The position numbers and the translations under genes are program-made. Below are positions 8,650-20,800 of a stretch of 64,000 bases of DNA, one piece after another. The notes under the pieces were generated by a model. That model worked only from the letters and a program-made list of their open reading frames with translations, did no database searches and was not told the origin of the DNA. The stretch comes from Pseudogymnoascus destructans (Eukaryota > Ascomycota > Leotiomycetes > Thelebolales > Thelebolaceae). The stretch is taken from NCBI RefSeq assembly GCF_001641265.1, contig NW_020167526.1, positions 806,001 to 870,000 of the forward strand, given 5' to 3'. Numbering within the stretch: the first letter of the stretch is position 1; every line of letters starts with the position of its first letter.

Positions 8650-9458
8650 GTTCGCTGGTACTTCTATTTATTTGTGTATAATAAACTCGAAAGGTGACTC
8701 AATTTTACTATCCCCCCCTTTGAATGATTGTAAAGACCCGCTATTTTGAAGTTTGTGGAAACCCACTTATAGCGATCGGTTTTAGGTAAAATGGCGTAAA
8801 TAAGATGAGATCACTGGCAGAGAGGCCTTTTAACAAAATAGTGGATGGTGACAATCATTCAGGGGGGGGATAGTATGTTAGCCCTTATTTAGGTTGGCTT
8901 TTGGTGCAGTTACTCGGAAGTCGCAGCAAACTCATTTTTAAGCTCCCTGGGACTTTCGAGGTACGGGTATGTATCTGCCCTATAAAAATGGGTGTGTTGG
9001 TACTTCTGCCTCCATAGTCTCCCAAAAGTCTCCCCGAACTCAAATTTATGCTCGCTAGGACTTTGGCGGTACATGCTGATATTTGCGTGTATGGAGGCGC
9101 AAGTCCCAACTTAGGAAGTCCTAGCGACGCCATTTTTGTAATGTAACAGGACTTTAAAAGGTATCCCCTCATACAAAAATGAGTTCGCTGAAACTCTAGA
9201 TGTCCCTGCGATGCCATTCTTGTATGCGCTTCTATCTTGCAAGCTACAACCGCCACAGAATATGTACGAGTATTTATAGTAAATATATAACAAATAGACC
9301 CCTATAGCATTTCATAGACCAAAGCGTTACATGAATAACAAAATATTTGGCGTGTACACGGGCGATTCTTTGTGGGGTACCTGCCATACAAGAATGGCGT
9401 CGCGGGGACATGCTAGAATTGGCGCGGCTGTACCACCGAAGCCATTTTTGTATGCAAG
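8650..9458. repeat. Array of a ~25-bp motif in both orientations
   Basis: A motif near acaaaaatggcgtcgctagg recurs at about 8650, 8981, 9041, 9171 and 9385 (forward) and 8911, 9114, 9200 and 9431 (reverse). Clear examples are gacgccatttttgta (9126) and catacaagaatggcgtcgc (9385). Copies alternate in orientation, so neighbours can pair. No ORF here looks real. Spacing is irregular and copies are diverged, so this is an old repeat or a decayed element. Confidence 0.55.
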
Positions 9459-10187
9459 GCTACTTTGATCGTCACAGCAGCGCCAGGAGGCGCCGTAATG
9501 GTCGTCTTTTATGTATTATCATAATATCAACTTCTTTATTCTCATGCATGCATTATTCGTAGGTATTAAAGCAAGTAGTTTTACATACTAAGTTAGCTCT
9601 ATCGGTACTTGAGCATTAAACGGTCGTCAGGCAAAGTTTGGCTTGACGGGGCAGGTTTTGGACTGGAATTCTAGCAATATCGATTCATGCTTGAAACCCC
9701 CCTCTGTATTCACTAGAAATGATAATATGAATTGTGTTACTGTATAAAATAAGAAGGGGCCGTACATTAAGTGGTAAAGAGAGTTTGTGTTCTCACGTTT
9801 CTCATTTGCGCCGTGTCTTGACCCTATATTCTAATTCCCGTACATCCCTGAGCCATTTTAATATGTATAATACGTCGATTCAAATATATCAGCTATCATA
9901 TAGACCCTACTATAATCGACGTAGTTTGAATAGCCAGCTAACGCAGAGAGCGGCGCCAAAAATCGACCCAAGAACAGTGTTCCCATTAGTATAATACTTA
10001 AGTATTCGGGCCATTATGATACGGGCCGTATCAATACGGTACGGGTGAAGCTTGATATGATACTAGTGAGCTCTGTATCAATATTTAAGTATTAATACGG
10101 GCAATACTTAAGTATTTCATGTAATGTTAAAAATTGAAGCTGTAAAAACTGTACTCTATAACCCTGTGAATTTCAGAACATATTGAA
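9459..10187. other. AT-rich DNA with palindromic ATACTTAAGTAT words, left flank of the hAT gene
   Basis: No coding signal. Between 9990 and 10115 the words aatacttaagtatt and gatacgggccgtatc and related forms recur several times. Sub-terminal repeats of this kind are common at hAT element ends, and this lies directly beyond the 3' end of the hAT transposase. I found no matching inverted repeat on the right side. Confidence 0.4.
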
Positions 10188-12269
10188 CTAGCTAGATATC
10201 ATAGTCATCGCTGCCTCTTGCAACAATGTATCTGGGGGTGTTGACAGCTCATCATCTACAAACGGCAAAGCTGTACTCTTATTCTTCTTAAACCAAGGCT
10301 TCAAGCACTCAACAGCTTGAATTGCCATAATACCTAGCCTGTTCCTACGGTCGGAAATCGTGATTTTCGCACCAGAGAACAGCCTTTCAGGCGCTGCAGA
10401 CATTGAGGGTATTGATAACAAATCTAATGCCATTACACTTAAGTTTGGAAATGTAGCCCGTTGAGTAGGCTCAGCCCACCATGCTCTCGCATCATCAGTT
10501 TTAACAAGTGGGGCTTGTAAATACTGAGTATATTCATCTTGAATAACGTCAATACCCCGCTTTTGTGTACGCCATGTAAGAAACTCATTCGAAAGCGGCT
10601 TCTCAGTATCTTCACCTTCAACTTCTGCGATCATCTGCACTAACTGCCAATGCTTTGTACTTGTTGACCCACAGCTCCTCAACCTTGACACGTGCTTCAG
10701 CAACCCAATCAGCCTTCCATTCTGATTTGAAGTAAGTCCACTTCCATTGTGGGCATAATACTAACGCCGCTGTATATGCCGAAGTCCTGTCTGTCATACT
10801 GTAGTATTTATCCAACTTCTTCCACCCAGCATTACAACAAGGACCAAGGAACAGGTCCATTGAATAATCATTCTTCGCAGTTTCAAACACGTGAAGTGTT
10901 GCATCTGCAAAGTTCTTGAGAATACAGGCCATATTTCGAAGGTCCTGCCAGTCCCCTTGTGAAACTACTTAAATATTAGTAAATAATTAAATTTAAGAGA
11001 CATAAATATGTACTTACGGAGGTCATTCTCATTCTCCTTGAATTTTACGCAGAACAGTTCTATAGCATGTTGTACCCGTAGCGCCCGTTGTAGCATTGAA
11101 TACCAGCTATTCCAACGTGTTGAATTATCTCTCAACAAACATAGGTTATTGCTCATCAACTTAAAGCTGGCGATACGTTGTGGGCTGCGTTGGATATAAA
11201 CTACAATGTTATGTAGTTTACCAAGTGGACCTTTCTTTCTCCACTGCTCCATCTCTATTTCTGTCGGCGACGACAATAGCTCCGTATTATTATCCTGTGA
11301 GAGGTCCTCCTCATCACTTGCAAAGAGAAAGGCTTGAACAGCGAGGTTGATCACATGGCCGTTATACCGTAATCTATGTCGCCTAGGGCCCCATATTATC
11401 TCATGCTCCTCTTTCAGCTTTTTCGAAAGCTCCTTGATCATTGTATCATTATTTGTTGCATTGTCCATTACAAAATAACCAACTTTTGAAGCAATGCCAT
11501 AGTCGTTGATAACATCAAGAATTTCCACAGCTTGGTTCTCACCAGAATGCTCGCCATTAACTTCTCGTAGTGCAAGAACAGAGTTATCTAGATTACCAGT
11601 TGCTGATATATAGTGAGCGACAATGCCGAGGATTGCAAGGGAATTTGGAGAGGTCCATAAGCCCACTGTAAAGTGTATATTTGTAAGGGCAGCTTGAACA
11701 GCCTGTCGAATGATGACCTTCTCTTCTGTATATTTACGAAGGACCCAATCGTGAATTGTTGTCGAGCTATGAGGCAGCCATTCATTGATGGCTGGATTTA
11801 AATAGTGAAGCATGCTATATATATATTAATAAAAGCCTTAAATCATGAAAGGTAATACTACTTACGTGCCGAACTCGGGGATTGAAACCATTCGGAATGC
11901 AATTCCACATGCTACTATCCAGCGCACATAGAGATCTTCAAGAACACGTGGATCTAAAGGCCTAACAGCAGTGACATCGTTGAGTCTACGGCGTTTATGA
12001 TTGATTGTGTGTGGCCTGGCAAAGGCTACAGCTATTGTGGATTGATATCCATCAATGCGTTGCTCTTGTGGTGTTTTCAAGTCAATGGAATGGCGCTCCT
12101 TTAAGTGCTTGATGATGATATTAGTGCCCCCACCAACAGTATACTCCTTAGAACAGAACTTGCAACACCAGGACTCCTTGCCGTAGATATTGAAGGTTAT
12201 TTCATAACGTCCTACTTTTGTAAAGTCCCATATCGGCGTGATATATCCAATTCCCCGACTCAGCGCCAC
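10188..12269 (-). pseudogene. hAT-family transposase, spliced, one frameshift
   Basis: Exon 1 (11866-12269) carries a BED-type zinc finger (CKFC ... HLKERH). Exon 2 (11018-11814) holds the start of the RNase H-like core (TVGLWTSPN, YFVMDNATNND, CHVINL-like NGHVINLAVQAF). Exon 3 (10964 down to 10188) ends in the hAT C-terminal dimerisation domain (FPNLSVMALDLLSIPSMSAAPERLFS, about 100 residues before the stop; the AAPERLFS core is diagnostic). Introns 11815-11865 and 10965-11017 have GT/AG ends and keep the frame (PEFGT-MLHYL; NDL-LSQGDW). A 1-nt frame change near 10625-10640 splits the third exon. Otherwise open, so it decayed recently or the base is an error. A start upstream of 12269 is possible. 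Confidence 0.85.
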
Positions 12270-12773
12270 TCAATACCCATAAACTCGCGGCCATGGCCTT
12301 TTATCCAATGGATAATTTCTTGCCGCCCCATCTCCAAATCGTCTTCCGTGCTGCCAGGTGGTCGACATTTATTGAGGTTAAGCAAGGTAATCTCCAGAAA
12401 TCGATCGTTGCCAAATCTTCCTTCAAAGCGATAACAGCTGTACCCAGGGGTTTGAGCTGAACCTTGAAAAGGGGCCTGTCTTTGAGGAAGCAAACTTCAG
12501 TGACGCTGACAACACGCCTTCAAAGTTGCCATTATCATTTTTAAGTCAGGAATAGGGGGTAGACAGCGTACGCCACGACAAGGGCTACAGAGTCTACTAT
12601 CACACGAACAGGGAATATATATCATCGTATATCACATGTAATCTCTTAGTTATGTAATTCATAAATCATATTTACCATTATATTTATGGTTATATACTAT
12701 AAAACGGTGAACCATCCGGACTCCCTCCCCCCCAAAACTCCAATTACACCCAGCGTTCCAAAGACTACAGCAA
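12270..12773. other. Right flank of hAT gene; unassigned small ORF
   Basis: A minus-strand frame at 12260-12493 (77 residues, ending REFMGIEWR) overlaps the transposase start by a few bases; it has no motif I know and may be an upstream exon or a chance frame. 12494-12773 is AT-rich with no gene and includes the 3' region of the next gene. Confidence 0.4.
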
Positions 12774-14238
12774 TTAAGCCTTGTTACCACGCCCAGAATT
12801 ATTCTCGCCGTCTTGCATATATCTTTCCTCAGTCATGCGGAACTCCGTATTGACCACAATAGCCTTCGGTCGCTGAAGTTCCGACACCGGCTCCGAATTA
12901 ATACTTATATTCTGCATCTTCACATTCTGGAAAATCCGTTCCTCGCTCTCGCTGACTGACAGGCCGTTGGCTGCATACGGACCCAACTTATTACGTCCAC
13001 GGCTACCACCAGTCTTGTTGGAGCCGCCGTAGCCTCCGCCGATTGTTCGGAAGCCAACGGGATTCTTGGATGGCGAGTGGGATGAGAATAATCCACTGCC
13101 GAGTAGTGGTTTGAGCCAGGCCCTGACGAGGGGGAATATCATGGGGACATTGGTGGTGATAACTGAGACGAAGGCTTCGCGTGTGCCCCATCTGCCAGCA
13201 AGCTCGGCGCCATGTTCGGCATCCTACGGGTGAGTTAGAAGGTATTGGCGGATGTGCGCAGCATTGAGACTCACCACTATGACGAAGATGGTCTTCAGAA
13301 GAGAACAAACGAGGACAAACAGGCCTGCACCAAGCACCATGGTCATGGCGATCTTCTTTGCCATCCGCAGCTTCGTGCCCCAAAGCATCGGAATGGGTAT
13401 CATGATGAGGTAGATATCAGTGAGCACACTCGAGATAAAAGTGACCCAGACAATCGGTCTGGCGATGGCACCCTGGCACACATCTACAAGAGTGTTAGCA
13501 ATTGCCGGGGCAGCATGAATGCAAATCAACTCACTGCCAGGATCTGGGTTGATCTGCCAGTATTTATGGAGCGGCCGGCAAGCCGCATATATTGTTATAA
13601 TTGATGCGAGAAAGGTTGAAAGAACGATCCCAAACCCTACCCAGATGCGAATTCGGAATTTATTGCTGAGGCCCTCCTGTACAGTCCACAAATTAACAAT
13701 GATCAAAAGTTGATAGCGGTGGACATACCATAAGTCGCACGTAGAAAACAAGTACTGCCATCTTAAGCGTGAAAATCAAGCAACAGTAACAGGTCCAGCC
13801 TGTCAGCTGGATTTTGGAACCGAACACTCTGGCAGGACGTTAGTAACCGTTGCGGTCCACTCCACTCACAGAATACATACCGAAGTCCATATTCCTCAGA
13901 ATTAACATCTAACGCAGCTCGCTGGCCATCTGTCATGCTATTATTCGCAAGACCTTGGCCGTGATTGACGGCGAAGTACGCCAGAGTCGACTGTGTGGTA
14001 TATAGCAACTGCAAAATTGGGTTAGCGTTGTCGATAGTAAGAGAGGACATTAAAAACGCACAATAGCAATCCAGACGATAAAGTCATCAGCTCCAAGATC
14101 CCTAAAGCCTACGGCCTTCACCCGAGCAAATGTCCTGAGACTAGTTATAGCGACGCCGAACGCATAGAGCGTCCATAACTCGGTATTGAAGTCGCGAAGA
14201 TCCTCTGCTATGGCCGCTGCCGCCTGGGGGTCGGACAT
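12774..14238 (-). CDS. Rhodopsin-domain integral membrane protein (SAT4/PTH11-like)
   Basis: Six exons: 14062-14238, 13881-14008, 13729-13828, 13535-13676, 13275-13483, 12774-13223; introns of 51-53 nt with GT/AG ends. The spliced CDS is 1206 nt, 401 residues. It has about seven hydrophobic segments; typical family features are GADDFIVW near residue 50, the region DPGNVCQGAI after CRPLHKYWQ, FISSVLTDIYLIMIPIPML, and DAEHGAELAGRWGTREAFV before the last helix, then a Ser/Gly-rich cytosolic tail. The family is large in filamentous fungi, mostly of unknown function; some members (PTH11) act in surface sensing. All splice junctions preserve the conserved sequence, so the gene looks intact despite its transposon-rich setting. 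Confidence 0.88.
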
Positions 14239-14779
14239 CAGGTTGTAGATGTATCAACCAAGTTGACTACGGTGAAGACCGTGAGATGAGACGATGGTTG
14301 GCGATGACGACGACGACGACTCAAGAAGTGCGGTGGGCTTGTACTTGTATGTACGGAGTACATCCGCATGGATTTTCACAAGCATAGCACAGAAATTCAG
14401 GGGCTTACAGTAAACCGAGACATTTCACTCGCGTTATCACCTTACTGTACTTAGTTGATCGACAAGAATGTAGATCTTCGCCCCCCAAGTGCTTAAAAAT
14501 TAATTTCATGGATCGGCACGCACACCTTAACGGTCCAACACACTGAAGGTCCCACTTTCCTGTCTAATTTACGGAGGTGTTGTTCATAAGTTTTGTGAGT
14601 GCGTCGTGGGATGACCGGGGGTTGGGTATGGGTTGGAGCATGGGTACGCGTAGGCTTGTCTGTACCTTTTTAACGCGTCAAAATCCCTACTACAGTTCTC
14701 ACGCGATAAGTCGATATAATAATTCCTCTAGATAATATCGAGATATACTGAATATCGAGTAATCAAACCATTACATAAG
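14239..14779. other. Upstream region of the rhodopsin-domain gene, no gene
   Basis: Probable promoter and 5' leader of the minus-strand gene, with a short CGA run near 14303-14321. The part above 14600 is AT-rich and grades into the pogo fragment. No other feature seen. Confidence 0.5.
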
Positions 14780-15275
14780 CTAAACGTCCAATGTGCCCTG
14801 AATGCCCTCATTTGCCCTCTTGACAACTAATTCCCTTTCCATATGCTCTAAAGAACGGAGCGTAACTGCCGGCTCCCTTATGCCACTATTCCCAGTTTCC
14901 GTAAAGTCAATCAGAACTTGGAGGGCTTGTAGAACTGCCCTGCGTAGAATGAACCACCGGCAGTCTGAGCTCCTCCCCATCGTCATCATCTTGACCTTCA
15001 TTAGGAGGCTGGATATATTGTTCAATGACCTCTTGTAGTACTATATCCCCCTCACTATCTTGTATACCCTCTTGTATTGTCTCCTCCGCTGGGTTTAGAA
15101 AGTTTGAAAGGTCCATCGCATCGTGAATTTGGCCGTGCTGTTGTACTTGGTTGTAAAGGTCAGTAAGAGGCGGAATGTGCTCAAGGGGAAGTTGGATCGG
15201 GTTTTTGATGATTGTGCTTTTGCGGAAGCACTTGTAGATAGTCGTATTTGAGACATCGTAATATTTATATTAACC
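14780..15275 (-). pseudogene. C-terminal fragment of a pogo-like transposase
   Basis: Read on the minus strand: YDVSNTTIYKCFRKSTII, NPIQLPLEHIPPLTDLY, then an acidic stretch (EGQDDDDGEELRLP), a 1-nt frame change near 14945, and ALQVLIDFTETG ... LEHMERELVVKRANEG before a stop. This order is that of the C-terminus of fungal DDE_1/CENP-B-type (pogo) transposases. The DDE core and DNA-binding part are missing. 15276-15377 is AT-rich flank before the family B LTR. Confidence 0.75.
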
Positions 15276-15377
15276 TCTCTGTAGTAATAGCAAGGTCTAA
15301 CTCTAAGTTTAATCCTAATTTGGATTTAGATAGCGTTAGAACTCTATAACACCAAATTACCCTAGAGCCTTCCCTAT

Positions 15378-16312
15378 TGTAATGGTGGGTGCACCAGATA
15401 TGAGAATCTAGCCACCCAAGGAAGGGATGAATTTACTAAGACAACACACTGTCTTAGGAAACAGAGCCAAAGGGTTGTAGCTTAGACTATTCCACAACGC
15501 AGCAATCAGGTGTATGATGTGGTGAAGTGGTTTAGACAAGTTGCAACAAATGTTGAGTCTGAGAACTCAGGGGTAAGTCAGAGGTTAGCACCTCACTGAC
15601 TTTTCAAAAACAGAGAATAACAAGATCAATGCTTGGAAGCTTGGAAAAGACGTAGAAGTATGTGCTAGTCGATTTACTGTATTGCCTGCTTGCCCTTTCT
15701 TAAGGAAAGGGCAATCCTATTTATGCCAAAGGAGTGTAGTTCTCTTATTTTCCATGACTTTCCATGACTAACCAGGCTTGGTAAATGTATTAGAAATCAA
15801 GTGCGACCCACAACTAGCTTGCTAATCATGTAGTGAACGTAAGAGAATCCCATAGAACCATCTCTTGGGTTCCTAGCCTATAGGAAGTGAAAGGAGGTCC
15901 AAGGTCAGAGTACCTATAGACAAATTATGTCATAACTTAACCAATCTTGTGGGTAACTAAGGAGCGATGACGTGTAATGAATCATAGAGGGTTGTAGAAG
16001 CTTCTAGAGCTATCGTTCATGTTCCTAGGCCTCTAGTTGGTAGAGATATGCCATGTGGTAGTATTGGCTCACCCCCTTAAGGAGGAGATTTTCTTAATAA
16101 CTTGTTCAATGAGTGTCCAAATGATATGCCGTGATGTATGTAGCATAAACAGATGTAGTAGAAGAGTTTGCAGCAATCGTTGAGTAGTATTGTTTCTGTT
16201 GTTGGTGTGATAAGCCAAGATATGTATGGTGACTTGTAGGTTTGAGGAGGAGATTTCTAAGTTTGCTCTTGAGTTTGATAGCAAACTGAGTGCAACGAAT
16301 GTCAGTATGACA
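15378..16312 (-). repeat. 3' LTR of family B element
   Basis: Plus-strand ends TGTAATGG ... GTCAGTATGACA; in element sense TGTCATAC ... CATTACA, a TG...CA LTR. The short ORF of about 71 residues in it (16069-16284) occurs in every copy of the LTR and is just LTR sequence, not a gene. A CATAAATAGG box and a cttaag-centred hairpin (ccctttccttaagaaaggg) precede the inferred RNA start. Confidence 0.97.
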
Positions 16313-16316
16313 TGAT

Positions 16317-16325
16317 CCCCCTTTT
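16317..16325 (-). other. Polypurine tract of family B
   Basis: In element sense AAAAGGGGG followed by ATCA and then the 3' LTR start (16312). It overlaps the pol stop codon (16324-16326). This is the expected position and composition of the plus-strand primer. Confidence 0.8.
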
Positions 16326-17889
16326 AAGGACGTTTGTTGGCTGTCTGCTTGCCCTTTAGCCAGTTGGCTTTCTTAGAAAGAAATTCTAGAATGAGCTTAG
16401 ATGCATTTTTTAGATTTCTCTTAGGCTCCCAAGTGTTGTCACTTGTAGGATAGCCTTTCCACTTAACGAGGAAGTAGTCCTGACCTCTAAGTGTCTTTTT
16501 GTCAAGGATAGACTCTACTTCATATTCTGGTTGATCCAAGATCAGAACAGGAGGTGGAGGAGACTGAAGTGGTCTTAAGGAACTTTCTTGTGCCTTAGAC
16601 AAGAGAGATGCATGGAAGACATTATGGATAGTCCAAGTAGGTGGTAATGCAAGCTCGAAAGCATTCTTGCCAATAGTCCTTGTGATCTTAAAAGGTCCAA
16701 GTCTTTTAGTATCAAGTTTGTCTGAAGGTCTAGTAGTTGTGATATGTCTTCTAGACAAAAAGACTTGATCACCAACTTTGAATTGTGGTGCAACCACCCC
16801 CCTGTTAAAGGCCTGAGCCTGCTCGTCTTGTGCACGCTGTATTTGAACCTTGAGATAGTCCTGGAGGCCCTTAAGGTAGATGATTCTTTCAGTAGCAGAA
16901 GGGTTTTTGAAATTTTCAGGGCAATTCAGTTCTGCCACTTCAAACCTAGGGTGATAACCATAGTTTGCATAGAAAGGTGTCTCTTTTGTGGTGTTAGAGA
17001 CTGTGTTGTTGTAAGCAAATTCTGCAAGATGGAGAAGATCTGCCCAGTTGTCTTGAGCATAGTTTGTATAAATTCTTAGATATTGTTCAAGTACAGAGTT
17101 GACTCTCTCTGTCTGGCCATCTGTTTGAGGGTGATAAGCTGTAGAGAAGCGTTGTTCCATGTTTAAGAGTTTAGAGAACTCCTTAAAAAAGTTTGAAGTG
17201 AAAACTGCTCCCCTATCTGAGATCCAGTGTCCAGGAATTCCATGATATTTAAAGACCACCTTGAGGAATAGCCACGCAAGTTCAGAAGCTGTGATAGTCT
17301 CATTGCAAGGCTCAAAGTGTGCCATTTTTGTGAGCCTTTCTACCACCACAAGGATAGAGTCATAAGGGGTAGCACCCCCTTTTGGGATAGAAGGAGGCAA
17401 CTTGACTATAAAGTCAATGGATATGGAGTCCCATGGGCGTTCTGGTATAGGTAGAGGCTGCAAGAGGCCATAGGGCTTTTGCCGTGTAGGTTTGTTCAAG
17501 TTGCAAGTAGTGCAAGAAGATATATAGTCTTGAAGAGTAGTCCTTAGACTAGGCCAGTAGAACTTTCTTGTTAGAAGTTCATAAGTTTTTGCAAAGCCAA
17601 AGTGCCCTGCAGCTGGAGCATCATGGAACTGCTGTAGGAGGTGTAGCTGTAATCGTTTATCCCTTGGGACATAGATATAGTTCTTGAATAAGAGAAGTCC
17701 ATGCTGATTTTTTGAGAAATTCTGTAGTCCAACTTTCTCAAGAGAGGAACCTTTCTTCTGGAGGTATTCCAAAGTTCTTTTCGCAAAGGGATCATGGTTG
17801 TAAGCATCTTTGAATGCTTTAAGAAGTGTTGCTGAGGGTGTATAGTCTTTAAAGGTCTCTGGTTCCTGAGAAGAGGTAATGGGGGCAAC
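16324..17889 (-). CDS. pol: Family B integrase and chromodomain, downstream of an in-frame stop
   Basis: About 521 residues, in the same frame as the upstream ORF and reachable only by reading through TAA at 17890. The first Met is at 17772, inside conserved sequence (before it, DYTPSATLLKAFKDAYN is already pol-like). It has the integrase zinc finger (HDAPAAGHFGF ... CTTCNLNKP), the core with D (SIDFIVKLPP), D (WISDRGAVF) and E (HPQTDGQTERVNSVLEQYLR), and a chromodomain (EYEVESILDKKTLRG ... FLVKWKGYPTSDNTWEP). All catalytic residues are kept. Confidence 0.9.
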   Translation of the reverse strand, partial: VAPITSSQEPETFKDYTPSATLLKAFKDAYNHDPFAKRTLEYLQKKGSSLEKVGLQNFSKNQHGLLLFKNYIYVPRDKRLQLHLLQQFHDAPAAGHFGFAKTYELLTRKFYWPSLRTTLQDYISSCTTCNLNKPTRQKPYGLLQPLPIPERPWDSISIDFIVKLPPSIPKGGATPYDSILVVVERLTKMAHFEPCNETITASELAWLFLKVVFKYHGIPGHWISDRGAVFTSNFFKEFSKLLNMEQRFSTAYHPQTDGQTERVNSVLEQYLRIYTNYAQDNWADLLHLAEFAYNNTVSNTTKETPFYANYGYHPRFEVAELNCPENFKNPSATERIIYLKGLQDYLKVQIQRAQDEQAQAFNRGVVAPQFKVGDQVFLSRRHITTTRPSDKLDTKRLGPFKITRTIGKNAFELALPPTWTIHNVFHASLLSKAQESSLRPLQSPPPPVLILDQPEYEVESILDKKTLRGQDYFLVKWKGYPTSDNTWEPKRNLKNASKLILEFLSKKANWLKGKQTANKRP

Positions 17890-20800
17890 TTAGTCTTGAG
17901 GGGATAAGTTTACCCCTAAGTCCTCTGTAGTACTAGGGTTGCTTAAAGATGCTGCTATAAGCTTTGCTGAGTCTAGCAGAGCCTTTGTATTGCTAGTTTT
18001 AGCAGAATCTTGGTAGTCATGTCTTCTTGAGAGGAGATCTGCTCTTTGATTCTTGGCCCCTGAGACATGTTTTATAACAAAGTCAAAACCTCCTAGTTGT
18101 TCAGACCACCTTGCTTGTCGTCGATTGAGCTGTTTAGTGGTTGTAAAGGTCAAGAGATTTGAATGGTCACTGTAAATAGTGATAGGATAGTTTGCCCCTT
18201 CAAGGTAGCATCTCCAATGCTTTAGAGAACATACTATGGCAAGCAGTTCCTTGTCTGTAATGGGATAGTTTTGTTCAGCTGCTGATAGCTTTCTTGAGTA
18301 AAATGCCACAGGCTGTAGCTCTTCTTGTTTGTCTTTTGGAGCTTGGTATAAGATTCCAGAAATGGCAAAATCTGAGGCATCTGTCTCAAGAGTGGCAGGT
18401 TTCAAGGGGTTAAAGTGTAGTAACATTTTCCCTTCTTTAAATTCTCCTTTAAGAGCATCGAAAGCATCTTGCTGTGTCTTATCCCAGTGATACAAAGTGT
18501 CCTTGTAAAGTAATTGAGTAAGGGGTAAAGCCAAGGATGTATATCTTGGTATAAACCTCCTGTAATAGTTGGCAAACCCAAGGAAAGACTGAACCTCTTT
18601 AATGCTGGAAGGAATAGGCCACGTTTGTACTGCTTTTGTCTTTTCAGGGTCCATCTGAATGCCTTCTGTTGAAATTCTATGTCCTAAGAAATCAACTTGA
18701 GACATATGGAAAAGACATTTCTCAAGTTTGCAAAAGAGTTGTGCTTGAGATAGCTTCTCTAAGACTTGTCTAACATGTAGAACATGCTCTTGAGTGTCTA
18801 AAGAGTATATAAGAATGTCGTCTAAGTAGACAACAACAAAGATATCCAAGTAAGGTCTTAGAATATCATTCATGAGAGCTTGGAAAGAAGCAGGTGCATT
18901 GGCAAGCCCAAAAGGCATTACCTGGTATTCAAAATGACCATAGCGTGTTCTGAATGCTGTCTTCCACTCATCACCTTCCTTGATGCGTATCAGGTTATAA
19001 GCTCCCCTGAGATCTAACGTGGTAAAGATCCTTGCTGAAGAGAGCCTATCTATGAGCTCAGGGATAAGGGGTAAAGCATATCTGTTTTTAACAGTGACTG
19101 CATTAAGGCCCCTATAATCAACACAGAGACGCAAGGAGCCATCTTTCTTCTTGACAAAGAGAATGGGAGCTCCTGCTGGTGAGGAAGAAGGTCTGATAAA
19201 GCCAGAACTAAGGTTCTCATCTAGGTATTCTCTGAGAGTTTTCAGCTCTAATTCAGATAGAGAGTAGATAGGGCCGTACGGAGGCATTGAGCCTTCTGCG
19301 AGTGGTATCTCATGGTCATAAGGCTGGTGCTTTGGCAGAATTGATGCCTTTGCCTTGTCAAAAAGATGTTGGTAGTCTTGGTATGCTAAAGGCAAAATGA
19401 CCTCCTGAGATGATTTCTCCAAATCTGAAGTAGCTGCTATCTCCAGGACAGGTTGGAAAGGTTTAACCCATATCAGAGATGATATATCCTCCATAGTTTG
19501 GTCAAAATCCTTGATCTGGGACAAGTTTGAGTCTTGGACCTGAATAGGGGTAACTGAGGCTTGAAGGGTTTTTTCAGTATTGAGCTCAGGATTTGAGCTA
19601 AACCCAAGCGATAAATGCTTCCAATTGATAGTTGGATCATGCCTTTGAAGCCATGGAAGACCTAGGATAACTGGGTACTTCATTGGTATAACATCTAAAG
19701 AGATGGTGTCTGAAAATGTTGATTTTCCTAGGGGAATCTCAAGTTTGAGTACTGGGGTGTTGCAGGTAATGGAACCTGAACTGATAGGAGTTCCATCAAT
19801 GACTCGGAGCAACTCTGGAGTGCGTTTGGGAATTGTAGGTAACTGGTGTGTCAAGATGAGGTCTTGAGATATAAAGTTGCCTGTTGCCCCTGAGTCTATC
19901 ATAGCCCTTGTAGACAACACCTGTTGTTTGAAATGGAGTTGAATAGGGATTAACAGGTGTGTGAGACTCTGAGAAAGCACCATCGACACATCTTTGTTGT
20001 CTAGGGGAGAAGTTATAGTCTCAGTTGAAGTTGTGCCTGCTAGGGATTTTTCAAGTTTTTCAGGAATAGCAGTTGTGACTGTGTCTGAGGCTGCTATATG
20101 TTTTGAATCAGCACTCCCTCGTGCTGAATAGCACTCCTGAATTCTGTGTCCCCCTTTGCCACAGTATAAACAAAGGTTGTTGTCCATTCTGTGTTTTCTT
20201 TCTTGAGGGGTAAGTTTACCCCTTTTCAGTTTTTGAGGGTATCCTGTAGGCTGAGGTGCTGGATTTGCTGTAGATCTCTTTATAGAGGCGTCTAAGTCCA
20301 TAGGTTCAGGTGCTGAGTCCTTAGCAGTTGGTGTAGAGGTGTAATTGTTGAAATTTCTTGTTGGATGCCAGTCTTGGTTCTTCTCCTTTCTTCTTTCAAA
20401 AAGCCTATCATCAAGTCTGACAGCTTTCTCTATAAGCGTTTGAAGTGTTGTAGGGCGTTCTTCTTTGCTGAGTTCATCCTTAATAGAGCTCTTGAGCCCT
20501 TGGTAGTAAGTGAAGACTAAGGCTTCTTCATTCCAAGTCAAGTGAGAAGTGATTCTCCTAAATTCTGTTGTATACTGAGCAGCAGAGGTCTTTTGACATA
20601 GCTTCTGTAGCTCTCTTTCTGCTGTAGCAGTTTCGTTGATGTCTCCAAAGGTCCTGGTAAGTTCCTCTTGAAACTGGTCATAAGAGGTAATCAAAGGTGT
20701 AGTGGTATTTTGGTTGTTGCCACTAAGTCTTCTAAGATATGGCTCAAAGAAGTTGAATGCAGATCCACGGAGGTAGCTGGCAGCGAAATAGATCTTCTGA

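Noticed and set aside
10000..10115. Palindromes read as a Rho-type or transcription signal
   Set aside because: AT-rich palindromes at the edge of a hAT gene are better explained as element sub-terminal repeats.
16069..16284. 71-residue ORF repeated at 21862, 29624 and inside other LTRs
   Set aside because: Repeats exactly with the family B LTR and covers no known domain; it is LTR sequence.
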